A stretch of DNA of 64,000 nucleotides from an uncultured Phycisphaerae bacterium (GCA_937949545.1 CALEDR010000007.1:62001-126000), one strand, 5' to 3'; numbered from the stretch's first letter, positions 25,613-34,494 are shown. A program made the numbers and translations. Notes: generated by a model from the letters alone, not told the origin.

Positions 25613-27448
25613 ATGAGCTTGATTGCCGGCTGTTTTTGCCTCAAAAGCCAGCCCAAAGGAGATATTTGTTTTGAGAAACTGAAGGCCTATCCGCTGCTGC
25701 TGAGGGACAGCGGAAAGCCGTACGAAGTGATTTATGAAAAAACCCCGCAGGCGGTTCTGCTGGCCAAATATCGACAGACACAGCCGCCGCAGCTGTTTTT
25801 CGGACAAACGCAGGATTTGTTCATCCTGACGCTGGGCTATCACGACCTGCCCTATCCGCCGACCTGGGCGGAAGGATTGACGCTCGAACAAGTAGCCCAA
25901 CAGGTTCAGAACAGCGAAGGACAGTTTGTGACCGTCCTGGCCGACCGCCGCCGCGCACAAATCAAGATTGTCAACAACCGATACAGAACCAGGGCGTTCT
26001 ATTATCTGCTCGACGGCGACACACTCTGGTTTGCTTCCAACATCACCTTTCTGATGCATCTGTGCGGACAAAAGGCCCGGCCGGACCCAGTTGGAATCCT
26101 GCAGATTGCCTGCTGCGGGCACACAATCAGTCCCCGCACGCACACCCAAGGCGTGTGCCGGCTGTTTCCGGCAGCCTGTCTGTCCGCCTGTCCCGAAGGC
26201 ATTCAGGAAACAATCTATTGGCATCTCGGATATGACGTTTCGGAGGACCTGGAACCGGATTCGTATGCGGAGGAAGTATTTGAAATCTTTGCACAATCGG
26301 TAGCCCGAAGCATCGCCCGCTCGCCGTCCGGTTTTATCAGTCTAAGCGGCGGAATGGACAGCCGAATGGTCGCCGGTGCGGCCGTCCATTATTGCAAATG
26401 GCCCGCTTTTACCTTTTCCAATAACACCGAAACACTCGAAACACCAGATGTACAGGCGGCACGGCAAGTCTGTCAGCGTCTCGGATTAGAGCATCATGTC
26501 ATCCAGATGACATTGGAAGAGGCCTATGAGACCGCAGACGAAATCGTTCGGCTGTGCGGCGGGTTGCTGCCGTTTCACCATCCGCTCAAAGGTTGGCAAA
26601 AAGTCAAGTGGATGTGCCGCACCACGGGCTACAACATCGGCGGCGGCTGCGGGGACCCCATCGCAGGCGATTACGTCAACTCCATTTATCAGATTGAGCC
26701 GGTCTGGACGGATGGGCTGCTGGGCCTGTATGCCTTGGGACGGCGGCTCTTTTCCAAAAAGGAGCTGACAGGCGTCTTCCGCCAAGAAACCGTCGAGGAG
26801 GCGTTCAGACCGATGGAAGAGGAGATGGTCGAATCGCTGCGGAACCGGCGCGGGCCGACGGCAGCCCACAAAATCGCCGCCTGGTCGCAGGTCTATTTCA
26901 ATGCGGGCTTTACGTTCTGCGGCCCGGCTTCCACACACCCGGATGTCAGCGGCGACAGCCCCCATTTAGGCTATGAGTATGTGGAAAAAATGCTGCGGAT
27001 CCCGGCCGAGTGGCTCTATAAGAAAAATTTCTATCACTATATGATTTACCGCTGCCTGCCGACGCTGCGGGATATTATCTACGCGAATACGGGACAGCTC
27101 TTAAGCGGACGAATGGAAACGTACCGCCTGCCCCGGAGGAAAAAAGCCGCCCGGGCGGTTTTCCGGCGAATCCCCTTCCGTCTGACAGCCAAAATCTGGC
27201 ATCATCCCGCTTCGCTGCGGCCCAGCACTGTCGGCGTTTTTGAGAAAGATGCCCGGCTCCACAAAAAAATGACGGAGATACTGGATGCCAATGCAGCTGT
27301 GCGGGATGTGTTCGACCCTGACGGCTGCCGGCGATTCATTGCAGAGTACGCCGCCGGACAAAACCGCTTCGGACGTCCCGGCGTCGGCGATGAACTGTTT
27401 GGAACCCTTGTATCGCTCTTCTACTGGTTCCATCATGCTTCTTCGTAA
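25613..27448 (+). CDS. Asparagine synthetase-like ATP-dependent amidotransferase lacking the N-terminal nucleophile
   Basis: The 611-residue protein has a glutaminase-like N-terminal domain, but its start (MSLIAGCF) lacks the Cys2 nucleophile of class II amidotransferases. The PP-loop SGGMDS (residues 245-250, in FISLSGGMDSRMVAG) shows the AsnB-type adenylating domain. Downstream the conserved synthetase region includes GYNIGGGCGDPIAGDYV. AsnB-like proteins without Cys2 use ammonia or form other amide bonds, as in lasso-peptide cyclases or capsule/sugar amidation. No precursor peptide or cluster partner is visible, so the substrate is open. Confidence 0.8.
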   Translation: MSLIAGCFCLKSQPKGDICFEKLKAYPLLLRDSGKPYEVIYEKTPQAVLLAKYRQTQPPQLFFGQTQDLFILTLGYHDLPYPPTWAEGLTLEQVAQQVQNSEGQFVTVLADRRRAQIKIVNNRYRTRAFYYLLDGDTLWFASNITFLMHLCGQKARPDPVGILQIACCGHTISPRTHTQGVCRLFPAACLSACPEGIQETIYWHLGYDVSEDLEPDSYAEEVFEIFAQSVARSIARSPSGFISLSGGMDSRMVAGAAVHYCKWPAFTFSNNTETLETPDVQAARQVCQRLGLEHHVIQMTLEEAYETADEIVRLCGGLLPFHHPLKGWQKVKWMCRTTGYNIGGGCGDPIAGDYVNSIYQIEPVWTDGLLGLYALGRRLFSKKELTGVFRQETVEEAFRPMEEEMVESLRNRRGPTAAHKIAAWSQVYFNAGFTFCGPASTHPDVSGDSPHLGYEYVEKMLRIPAEWLYKKNFYHYMIYRCLPTLRDIIYANTGQLLSGRMETYRLPRRKKAARAVFRRIPFRLTAKIWHHPASLRPSTVGVFEKDARLHKKMTEILDANAAVRDVFDPDGCRRFIAEYAAGQNRFGRPGVGDELFGTLVSLFYWFHHASS

Positions 27449-27463
27449 CGGAAAGGATTTCGC

Positions 27464-28144
27464 GTGGTCCCCGGCAAAAAAACAACCGTCATCGACAAGG
27501 AACAGGCCCGTCAGAGGGTCCTGAAAATCTTCCCGATACTCCGGAAGACCTATCCGAATGTGACCGTCTCGCTGAACCACAAAAACCCGCTGGAGCTTCT
27601 GATTGCCACGATTCTGGCGGCTCAGTGCACGGATGCCCGGGTCAATATCGTCACCGCCGAACTGTTCAAAAAGTACCGGACGCCGCAGGATTATCTGAAG
27701 GTGCCGCTGGAAAAGCTGGCCGAGGACATCCGCTCAACCGGTTTTTACAACAACAAGGCCAAAAGCATTCAGGCAGCCTGCCGAAGCATCCTTGAAAAAT
27801 TCGGCGGAAAAGTGCCCGACACAATGGAGGACCTGCTGCAGCTGAACGGCGTCGGACGCAAAACCGCCAACGTGATTTTAGGCAACTGCTTCGGCAAGCC
27901 GGCGATTATCTGCGATACCCATATGCTGCGGCTGGCCAAACGCCTGGGTCTGTCCAACCAGACCGACCCGGTCAAGCTCGAGTTTGAGCTGATGGAGATT
28001 GTGCCGAAGGAACGATACGGCGGCTGGACACAGTTCAGCCACTGCATTGTCTTTCACGGGCGGGCCTGCTGTACAGCAAGAAAGCCCAACTGCGACGGAT
28101 GCCCGATTGCCCGGTACTGCCCTTCAGCCGGTAAGGCCGTCTGA
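27464..28144 (+). CDS. nth: Endonuclease III
   Basis: The 226-residue DNA glycosylase/AP lyase removes oxidised pyrimidines. The helix-hairpin-helix LNGVGRKTANVIL holds the catalytic Lys, followed by Asp in ICDTHMLRLA. The C-terminal iron-sulfur cluster pattern C-x6-C-x2-C-x5-C is complete (CTARKPNCDGCPIARYC). The GTG start at 27464 has AAAGGA at the right distance. The gene is convergent with the SGNH hydrolase, with 7 bp between stops. Confidence 0.96.
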   Translation: MVPGKKTTVIDKEQARQRVLKIFPILRKTYPNVTVSLNHKNPLELLIATILAAQCTDARVNIVTAELFKKYRTPQDYLKVPLEKLAEDIRSTGFYNNKAKSIQAACRSILEKFGGKVPDTMEDLLQLNGVGRKTANVILGNCFGKPAIICDTHMLRLAKRLGLSNQTDPVKLEFELMEIVPKERYGGWTQFSHCIVFHGRACCTARKPNCDGCPIARYCPSAGKAV

Positions 28145-28151
28145 ACCCACC

Positions 28152-28925
28152 TTACTTCAAAAGCCGCTCTAAGGTCGGATTCATCGCCTCCGCCCAAATC
28201 TGATAGCCCTTTTCCTCCGGATGCAGCAGATCGGGCATGACTTGGCGCGTCAGGACGCCCTGCTCATTGAGAAAGGCTTTGTTAATATCCAGATAGAAAA
28301 CGTTCCGTCCATCGGCCAATTTTGAAATCATTCGATTGACCTGGTCGTTCTTGGCCCACAGCGGATTGTAAGAGGCGTCCTGTGTTTTGTCCCGGCGCTG
28401 TTCATCGGAGCCGCGCGGAAAAATCGCCAAAATCAAAACCTTCGTCCGGGGCAGCTTCTCCTGCAGCATACAGACAATCGCCCGGACCCCGTCGGCAATC
28501 TGTTCCGCGGAATACTGTTCTCGAGCGGCATTATTGGTCCCAATCATCAGCACAGCCAACTTGGGCTGAATGCCGGTAATTTCCCCGTTCTGCAGGCGCC
28601 AAAGCACATGCTCCGTCCGGTCTCCGCCATAACCTAGATTGAGCGCATCATAGACGCTGTAATGCTTGTCCCAGACGGCCTTGCCCTTGTTTTCCCAGCC
28701 GTGCGTGATGGAGTCGCCGATGAAAACGACCTGAGGATTCTTTCGGGGAATCTGCTCCAGAATCGACTGATGCCGCCGGGTCCACCACTCGTCCGCACGC
28801 GGCACCGGCGTGACGGCCGGATGTGTGCCGAGGGCAATTTGTGAACAGTTCAGTTTCTGCGGCCGAGTGCATCCGAATACACCGCTGACGGCCGCCGCCC
28901 AAAGAATCCACCCACATCGTCTCAT
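28152..28925 (-). CDS. SGNH/GDSL-family hydrolase, probable lipoprotein
   Basis: The 257-residue protein starts with a lipoprotein signal (WAAAVSGVFGC, Cys19). The SGNH blocks are present: IGDSITHGW (catalytic Ser), GYGGDRTEHVLWR, MIGTNNAA, and PDLLHPEEKGYQ with Asp and His. This resembles PAF-acetylhydrolase-like esterases that often deacetylate glycans. It is anchored outside the cytoplasm. The substrate cannot be read from the sequence. A GGAGGAAATT ribosome-binding site precedes it. Confidence 0.88.
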   Translation of the reverse strand: MRRCGWILWAAAVSGVFGCTRPQKLNCSQIALGTHPAVTPVPRADEWWTRRHQSILEQIPRKNPQVVFIGDSITHGWENKGKAVWDKHYSVYDALNLGYGGDRTEHVLWRLQNGEITGIQPKLAVLMIGTNNAAREQYSAEQIADGVRAIVCMLQEKLPRTKVLILAIFPRGSDEQRRDKTQDASYNPLWAKNDQVNRMISKLADGRNVFYLDINKAFLNEQGVLTRQVMPDLLHPEEKGYQIWAEAMNPTLERLLK

Positions 28926-28972
28926 AAGAATTTCCTCCGAAAAATTGCTGAAACGAACCGGTTGTGCCTTTT

Positions 28973-29000
28973 AGTCTAACAAATTGAAAATCCTTTACAA
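28973..29000 (-). promoter_or_regulatory. Candidate promoter for the SGNH hydrolase gene
   Basis: Minus-strand TTGTAA (29000-28995), a 16-base spacer, and TAGACT (28978-28973), inside an AT-rich stretch. This leaves about a 45-base leader. Confidence 0.45.
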
Positions 29001-29107
29001 AAAATTCTTCAAAAAATTTTTCCGGAAAAACGGCCTGAAGTCCGATAAAAAATCTTCTTGATTCAGTCTCTGCTTATTCGGCTTGTTCGGTTGAGAAAAA
29101 ATGCACA

Positions 29108-29133
29108 ACAGCCCGAGGCGGCTGTGTTATAAT
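29108..29133 (+). promoter_or_regulatory. Consensus -10 box abutted by an inverted repeat (possible operator)
   Basis: TATAAT (29128-29133) is a perfect -10, but the -35 region at 17-base spacing is weak. Just upstream, ACAGCC (29108-29113) and GGCTGT (29120-29125) form a 6-bp inverted repeat covering the spacer. This layout suits repressor or activator control of the gene at 29189. Confidence 0.4.
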
Positions 29134-29188
29134 CTCCCCAGATTGTTCAACGTTTACAAATTGGGGAAAAAGTTTTGGGGAGGGACTG

Positions 29189-29584
29189 ATGCAGTACAAG
29201 TATCACACAAAGACCGGCAGCCTTTACATCCGGACGGTTGACACCTACGGCGACACGTGGGACAAAATCGACAAGGACGGCAATCTGACTCCTTTGGCCG
29301 GAGCGATGCATATCAGCCGCCGGCGGCTTCAGGAAATCATCACGGATTATCCTCTTATCATCCTCAACCGAACGGCCCTGATCGGCAAAAATATCGCCAA
29401 AGATTTCTTCGAAGATGTCAGGCGGGAGGGAATTGTTCACATTCCCAAAAATGAGGAATCCTTAATCTTCTTCCTCATTGAGAAAGAAGACGGCAGATAC
29501 AGCGTCGGCTACAGCAGCCGTGTCGAACGGGTTGAAATCCTCGAACAGCAGGAAAAGACCGAAGGCAGGAAAATCCGTTTCTAA
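29189..29584 (+). CDS. Hypothetical protein
   Basis: The 131-residue cytoplasmic protein has no signal or membrane segment. It contains a helix-turn-like basic run (GAMHISRRRLQEIITDYPL) and a charged C-terminus. An excellent ribosome-binding site (GGGGAGGGA) precedes the ATG, so translation is likely. No family is recognised. It has its own promoter candidate and faces no obvious partner. Confidence 0.68.
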   Translation: MQYKYHTKTGSLYIRTVDTYGDTWDKIDKDGNLTPLAGAMHISRRRLQEIITDYPLIILNRTALIGKNIAKDFFEDVRREGIVHIPKNEESLIFFLIEKEDGRYSVGYSSRVERVEILEQQEKTEGRKIRF

Positions 29585-29769
29585 ACCCTTTCGCCCCGAT
29601 GTGGATAGATCCATCCTGCCTATCAGGTATGGTATGTCCTGTTATCTTCCAAAAACTCTCAAAAATTTAAAGTCCGCAAGAAAATACGCCCATAAAGAAA
29701 AAGAAGTTACACCGCTTTTTGCAAAATAGGAATCATTTCCCAACAAGCAAAAAACGGGGAACGAGCCGC

Positions 29770-30924
29770 TTACAGACACAGGCGAAGGATTTCGCCGACC
29801 TGTTGGGCTCGGATGTTTTGGTGTTCGCCCATCACGGTGCCGCGCTGCCGGAACCGCTCCACGACCTTTTGAATGCCCGCTTCTGTAATGCCGTAGTCGC
29901 TTAATTGGGTCGGCATTTCAATCGAATGGAAAAACTGCACGGTCCTTTCAATCGCGGCTTTGGCCTGCGAGGTTTCATCCCCGCCGAGAATATGCCAGAC
30001 CCGGCGGGCCATCTGAGCGAGTTTGCCCTTTTTCTTCTCGAACTGATGTTTCCAAACACCCGGCAGCACAATCGCCAGCGACTCAGCATGGTCCACCCCA
30101 AAGAAGGCCGTCAGCTCATGTCCGATTTCGTGAGTGCTCCAATCCTCCGCCACGCCGCGGCTGAGTGTGCCGTTGAGGGCGCATGTGGCCGCCCACATAA
30201 AGGTCGCCCGGCTGTCATAATCCTGCTTGCAGAGCACATCCTCCGCCGCATCCAAAAGCGTGCGGACAACGGCCTCGGCCTGGCGGTCCTGCAAAGGCGT
30301 ATTCACATTGTAGGTCGCATACTGCTCCATCACGTGCACAAAGGCATCAACCAGACCGTTGCGGAGCTGCTTCTTCGGCAGGGAATACGTGGTTTCCGGG
30401 TCCAGAATCGAAAACTGCGGGAAGACATGGGGGCTTCCAAAGGCCAGTTTTTCCTGCGTGCTTTTTCGGGAAATCACGGAAAAGCAGTTCATCTCGGAGC
30501 CGGTTGCGGGCAAGGTGAGCACATCCGCCAAAGGAAGAGCGGCTTTGACGACGGAGCCGCCGCTGGTGAGGATGTCCCAGGGGTCTTTTCCCAAATAACA
30601 GGCCGCGGCGGCAATGAACTTTGTCGCATCCAGAACGGACCCCCCGCCGACCGCCAGGAGAAACTCGACCTTTTCGGCTTTGATTCTTTCCACAGCCTTC
30701 ATACAGGTTTCATAAAGCGGATTCGGCTCAATGCCGCTAAACTCTGTCCACTGTATCCCCTTTAGGCCCTGAACCACCTGATCATAAACCCCATTCCTCT
30801 TAATCGAACCGCCTCCGTACAGCATCATCACCTTTTTGTCTTCGGGAAGGTATTTTTGAACCTGAGGAATTGTTCCTTTTCCAAAAACAATACGAACCGG
30901 ATTGTAAAACTCGAAATTATTCAT
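29770..30924 (-). CDS. Iron-containing alcohol dehydrogenase (YqhD/BDH type)
   Basis: The 384-residue enzyme reduces aldehydes with NAD(P)H. The cofactor loops KKVMMLYGGGSIKRNGVYDQ and AVGGGSVLDATKFIA are typical. The metal-binding residues lie in GLVDAFVHVMEQY and in THEIGHELTAFFGVDHAESL. It most resembles the butanol dehydrogenase/YqhD group. The frame is open to 31182, but the ATG at 30924 with AAAGGACAG is the natural start. It is divergent from ffh. Confidence 0.9.
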   Translation of the reverse strand: MNNFEFYNPVRIVFGKGTIPQVQKYLPEDKKVMMLYGGGSIKRNGVYDQVVQGLKGIQWTEFSGIEPNPLYETCMKAVERIKAEKVEFLLAVGGGSVLDATKFIAAAACYLGKDPWDILTSGGSVVKAALPLADVLTLPATGSEMNCFSVISRKSTQEKLAFGSPHVFPQFSILDPETTYSLPKKQLRNGLVDAFVHVMEQYATYNVNTPLQDRQAEAVVRTLLDAAEDVLCKQDYDSRATFMWAATCALNGTLSRGVAEDWSTHEIGHELTAFFGVDHAESLAIVLPGVWKHQFEKKKGKLAQMARRVWHILGGDETSQAKAAIERTVQFFHSIEMPTQLSDYGITEAGIQKVVERFRQRGTVMGEHQNIRAQQVGEILRLCL

Positions 30925-30952
30925 AGGTCTGTCCTTTCCTAACGGTTCCTTC

Positions 30953-30980
30953 ATTATCCAGACCCAAATCAAAATGGCAA
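30953..30980 (-). promoter_or_regulatory. Candidate promoter for the alcohol dehydrogenase gene
   Basis: Minus-strand TTGCCA (30980-30975), a 16-base spacer, and GATAAT (30958-30953). This gives a leader of about 22 bases. Confidence 0.5.
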
Positions 30981-31069
30981 GAGAAAGAATCTGATGTCGA
31001 AAAATTTGGTAAATGTGGACAGAGTAAAGCCGAAAATGGCCGATTTTTGCTCCGGAAGGGCTTTTCCGC

Positions 31070-31098
31070 TTGCAAAAGCTCTTTCTTTTCCTTACAAT
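31070..31098 (+). promoter_or_regulatory. Candidate sigma70-type promoter for the ffh operon
   Basis: TTGCAA (31070-31075), a 17-base spacer, and TACAAT (31093-31098). The transcript would begin near 31105, 46 bases before the ffh ATG. This also argues against the longer in-frame start at 31070, which would lie inside the promoter. Confidence 0.55.
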
Positions 31099-31150
31099 CC
31101 TCCGTTTTCGCGGGAAGTCCCTGCGCAGAGGAAAGGCCGTAAAAGCGGAG

Positions 31151-32572
31151 ATGGAAGACTTGTTTGACGCGTTAACCAGCAAATTTCATTCGATTTTTCA
31201 TTCGCTCACCGGGCGAGGACGCATCACGGAGGCCAATGTCTCTGATGCGATGCGTGAAGTGCGCAAAGCCCTGCTGGAGGCGGATGTAAACTATCACGTC
31301 GTCAAGCAGTTCTGCAAAGATGTCCAGCAGGCCGCCCTCGGTGCTGAGGTGATTAAAAGTCTTCGGCCCGGCCAGATGATGATCAAAATCGTTCACGACG
31401 AGCTGGTCAAACTGATGGGGCCGGTGGATACCCGCATCTATTTCGTCTCGCCTGGTCCGACAATTATTCTGCTGGCAGGTCTTCAGGGCTCCGGGAAAAC
31501 CACCACAGCCGCCAAACTGGCCCAGTACCTTATTTCTAAAAGCAAAAAACCGTGCCTGGTGGCCGATGACCTCCAGCGGCCGGCCGCCATTGACCAGCTG
31601 GAAACGCTGGCTCAGCAGGTCGGCGTGCCCATTTACACCGAACGCAATACGCAGGATGCCGTCAAGGTCGCCTGCAAAGGCGTCGAGTTTGCCCGCCGGA
31701 ACGGCTGCGATGTTGTTATCCTCGATACGGCCGGACGGCTGCATATCGATGAAGAGATGATGGCCCAAATCGAGCAGGTCGCCAAGGCCGTCAATCCGCA
31801 CCAGATTTATCTGGTCTGCGATGCGATGACCGGTCAGGATGCCGTCAACTCCGCCAAGGCCTTCAATGAACGGCTGGAGCTGGACGGTGTGATTCTGACC
31901 AAGCTGGACGGCGACGCCCGAGGAGGGGCCGCCTTGAGCGTCAAAGCCGTCACCGGCAAGCCGATCAAATTCATCGGCGTCGGGGAAAAACTCGACAAAC
32001 TCGAAGAGTTCCACCCGGACCGTATGGCCGGCCGCATTCTGGGCATGGGCGATATTGTGACCCTCGTCGAAAAAGCTCAGGAGCAGTTCGACGCTGAAGA
32101 AGCCCAGAAAATGCAGGCCAAGATGGCCAAGGGCACGTTCGGCTTTGATGATTTCTTAAAACAAATGCAGGCGCTCAAAAAAATGGGCGGCATCGCCTCG
32201 ATGCTCAAACTGATTCCGGGGATGTCGCAGCTGGGCGAGCTGGATATGGACGAGCGGGAAATCAACCGGATGGAAGGGATTGTCCATTCGATGACGCCCG
32301 AGGAGCGGCGCGACCCGGATATGATCGACGCCTCCCGCCGGCGGCGGATTGCCCGCGGCTGCGGACGCGATGTGCAGGAAGTGGCCTCGCTGATTAAGAC
32401 GTTCAAGCGAAGCCGGGATTTGATGAAATCGCTGTCCGGCGGAGCGATGGGCGGCTTTAAGAGTCTGCTGACCGGAAAGCTGGATGTGTTCAGCGCCCTG
32501 AACAGCGGGCGGAAAATCAAGCAGCGTTCAGCCAGAAAGCGGCCTCCGCGTCGGAAAAAACAGCGGCGGTAA
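31151..32572 (+). CDS. ffh: Signal recognition particle protein (SRP54)
   Basis: The 473-residue GTPase targets nascent membrane proteins to the translocon with 4.5S RNA and FtsY. The N domain begins MEDLFDALTSKFHSIFHSLT. The G domain has GLQGSGKTTTAAKLA, DTAGRLHIDEEMM and TKLDGDARGGAALS. The methionine-rich M domain contains the RNA-binding RRRRIARGCG and ends in a lysine/arginine-rich tail. It heads a cluster of translation genes. Confidence 0.97.
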   Translation: MEDLFDALTSKFHSIFHSLTGRGRITEANVSDAMREVRKALLEADVNYHVVKQFCKDVQQAALGAEVIKSLRPGQMMIKIVHDELVKLMGPVDTRIYFVSPGPTIILLAGLQGSGKTTTAAKLAQYLISKSKKPCLVADDLQRPAAIDQLETLAQQVGVPIYTERNTQDAVKVACKGVEFARRNGCDVVILDTAGRLHIDEEMMAQIEQVAKAVNPHQIYLVCDAMTGQDAVNSAKAFNERLELDGVILTKLDGDARGGAALSVKAVTGKPIKFIGVGEKLDKLEEFHPDRMAGRILGMGDIVTLVEKAQEQFDAEEAQKMQAKMAKGTFGFDDFLKQMQALKKMGGIASMLKLIPGMSQLGELDMDEREINRMEGIVHSMTPEERRDPDMIDASRRRRIARGCGRDVQEVASLIKTFKRSRDLMKSLSGGAMGGFKSLLTGKLDVFSALNSGRKIKQRSARKRPPRRKKQRR

Positions 32573-32573
32573 A

Positions 32574-32885
32574 ATGACCATCGAGGATTATTTGAAGAAG
32601 CTGGAACGATTTGTGGACGACCCGTACGCCCGGCAGGTGCGAACCTGCTTTGCGGGTCTGGACGGGCGCAGCGAGCTGGCGGTCCTGCAGGCCCCCAGCC
32701 GAAGCGAATATGAACAGATGGCGAGGGCGGTAGCCCAAATGACGCCGCAGGAAAAGGAAAACGCCGAACAGCTCAGTCAGGCCCGAACGGAACAGCTGGC
32801 GCAGGAAGCCGGCGCGGACCCGGCCCTGCTGGCAATCTTTCTGAACGGCTACGCTCTAGAGAAAAGAAAAAAGACAGGCTGCTGA
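32574..32885 (+). CDS. Small hypothetical protein between ffh and rpsP
   Basis: The 103-residue mostly helical, charged protein (MTIEDYLKKLERFVDDPYAR) starts one base after the ffh stop, so it is translationally coupled. No family is recognised. The position suggests expression with the SRP/ribosomal cluster. Confidence 0.62.
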   Translation: MTIEDYLKKLERFVDDPYARQVRTCFAGLDGRSELAVLQAPSRSEYEQMARAVAQMTPQEKENAEQLSQARTEQLAQEAGADPALLAIFLNGYALEKRKKTGC

Positions 32886-32938
32886 GTCGGCCTGCCGGAT
32901 GTATCCGGAAACCTGTTTCGCCTCGGCATCGGGCCGAC
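32886..32938 (+). promoter_or_regulatory. Structured leader ahead of rpsP
   Basis: GTCGGCC (32886-32892) pairs exactly with GGCCGAC (32932-32938). Inside, CCGGA (32895-32899) and TCCGG (32904-32908) make a second perfect stem with a 4-base loop. No T-run follows, so this is more likely a structured 5' untranslated element or processing site than a terminator. Confidence 0.4.
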
Positions 32939-32977
32939 GGCGAAAATTGATCATACAAGGAAAGAAAGGAACAAAGT

Positions 32978-33358
32978 ATGGCAGTCAAAATCAGAATGAC
33001 CCGAATGGGTCGCCGGCATCGGCCTTTCTACCGGATTAACGCCGTGGAAGTCCGCACGCCGCGCGACGGACGAATCCTTGAAAAACTCGGCCACTACGAC
33101 CCGATTGAGAAGGACCCCGCCAAGCAGGTGGTGCTCAATCTCGAACGGGTGAAGTTCTGGATTGGACAGGGAGCCGGCACATCGGACACGGTCGCCGAGA
33201 TTCTCAAGAAGCAGGGCATCACCTGTCTGCAGTATGAAGAAAAGCTCAAACGGCGCCAGCGGGCCCTGGAAATCGCCCGCAAAAAAGGTCTGCCGTTTAC
33301 GAAGGCCGAAAAAATCGCCGCCGGTCTGCTGTCCGAAAAGAAAAAAGGCGGCGAATAG
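32978..33358 (+). CDS. rpsP: 30S ribosomal protein S16
   Basis: The 126-residue ribosomal protein begins MAVKIRMTRMGRRHRPFYRI, the invariant S16 start. It continues LEKLGHYDPIEKD and VKFWIGQGAGTSDTVAEILK. The C-terminal 35 residues are a basic extension (EKLKRRQRALEIARKKGLPF) beyond short S16 proteins. The ribosome-binding site AAGGAACAAAG is good. Confidence 0.97.
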   Translation: MAVKIRMTRMGRRHRPFYRINAVEVRTPRDGRILEKLGHYDPIEKDPAKQVVLNLERVKFWIGQGAGTSDTVAEILKKQGITCLQYEEKLKRRQRALEIARKKGLPFTKAEKIAAGLLSEKKKGGE

Positions 33359-33370
33359 TTCTGATTCCGT

Positions 33371-34084
33371 ATGCGAATCGATGTCCTGACCCTGTTTCCG
33401 GAGATGTTTGACTCGCCGCTGAGTCATTCGATTCTCAAGCGGGCACAGCAGCAGGGCATTGCGGACATTGCTCTTTGGAATATTCGAGATTTCACCACAG
33501 ACAAGTACCGAAAGGTGGACGACAAGCCCTACGGCGGCGGACCCGGGATGGTGATGATGTGCCAGCCGGTCTTTGACGCCTTCCGGCATGTCCGGCAGCA
33601 GCATCCGCAGCCCGGACGAGTCATCCTGCTGACGCCGCAGGGAACCCTGTTCACGCAGGACAAGGCCGTTGAGCTGGCCCGCGAGAACCGGCTCATTCTT
33701 ATCGCCGGACGCTATGAGGGATTCGATGAGCGAATCCGCATCGGGCTGGACGCGGAACAGCTGTCCATCGGCGATTATGTCCTGACAGGCGGGGAACTGC
33801 CGGCGATGGTCATCATCGATGCCGTTGTCCGCCTGCTGGAGGGATCGCTGGGCGATGAAGGATCCGCTGAGGATGAATCGTTCCGCGACGGACTGCTGGA
33901 GTATCCCCAGTACACCCGGCCGGAGGAGTTTGAAGGGATGAAAGTGCCCGAGATTCTCCTCAGCGGCGACCACGGACGGATTGCCCAGTGGCGAAATCAG
34001 CAGCGAATCGAGCGAACCAGACAGTTTCGGCCGGACCTCTGGCAGAAGTACGAGGCCCGAATGAAAAACAGTCAAAACCCTTGA
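33371..34084 (+). CDS. trmD: tRNA (guanine37-N1)-methyltransferase
   Basis: The 237-residue SPOUT enzyme methylates G37 beside the anticodon to prevent frameshifting. The knot region has LIAGRYEGFDERIRIG and LSIGDYVLTGGELPAM, and the early YGGGPGMVMM is conserved. The order rpsP-trmD-rplS is standard, except that rimM is absent between rpsP and trmD. Confidence 0.97.
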   Translation: MRIDVLTLFPEMFDSPLSHSILKRAQQQGIADIALWNIRDFTTDKYRKVDDKPYGGGPGMVMMCQPVFDAFRHVRQQHPQPGRVILLTPQGTLFTQDKAVELARENRLILIAGRYEGFDERIRIGLDAEQLSIGDYVLTGGELPAMVIIDAVVRLLEGSLGDEGSAEDESFRDGLLEYPQYTRPEEFEGMKVPEILLSGDHGRIAQWRNQQRIERTRQFRPDLWQKYEARMKNSQNP

Positions 34085-34107
34085 TGAAAAAAACAGGAGA
34101 TAGTTCC

Positions 34108-34476
34108 GTGAAAAAAGATTGGATAGAAATTGCAGAAAGCAAAAGCCGAAAGAAAGAAATTCCGTATTTTGAAATCGGCGATACCGTAGATGTGCACTGC
34201 CGCATCGAAGAAGGCGGCAAATCCCGCATTCAGGTCTTTTCCGGTGTCGTCATTTCCCGCAAAGGGCGGGGAATGAACGAGATGTTCACGGTCCGACGGA
34301 TTGTCAATGACGAAGGCGTGGAGCGAACCTTCCCGCTGCACTCTCCGAACGTGGTGGACATCAAGCCGGTCCGTAGCGGCAAGGTGCGCCGGGCCAAGCT
34401 GTACTATCTGCGGCAGCGCAGCGGCAAGGGCGTTCGGCTGTCCCAGAGAGTCAGCAAGCATACCACGCCCGTCTAA
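34108..34476 (+). CDS. rplS: 50S ribosomal protein L19
   Basis: This is a 122-residue ribosomal protein of the 30S-50S interface. It contains FEIGDTVDVHCRIEEGGKSR, QVFSGVVISRKGRG and the C-terminal VRRAKLYYLRQRSGK. The GTG at 34108 is preferred because AGGAGA lies 7 bases upstream and the length matches the family. An ATG at 34084 overlapping the trmD stop would add eight residues. Confidence 0.95.
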   Translation: MKKDWIEIAESKSRKKEIPYFEIGDTVDVHCRIEEGGKSRIQVFSGVVISRKGRGMNEMFTVRRIVNDEGVERTFPLHSPNVVDIKPVRSGKVRRAKLYYLRQRSGKGVRLSQRVSKHTTPV

Positions 34477-34494
34477 ACGGACGGAACGAACCCG

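Noticed and set aside
25613-27448. A lasso-peptide cluster around the asparagine-synthetase-like gene
   Set aside because: No precursor peptide, leader peptidase or leader-binding protein was found between DsbD and nth, so only the enzyme is reported.
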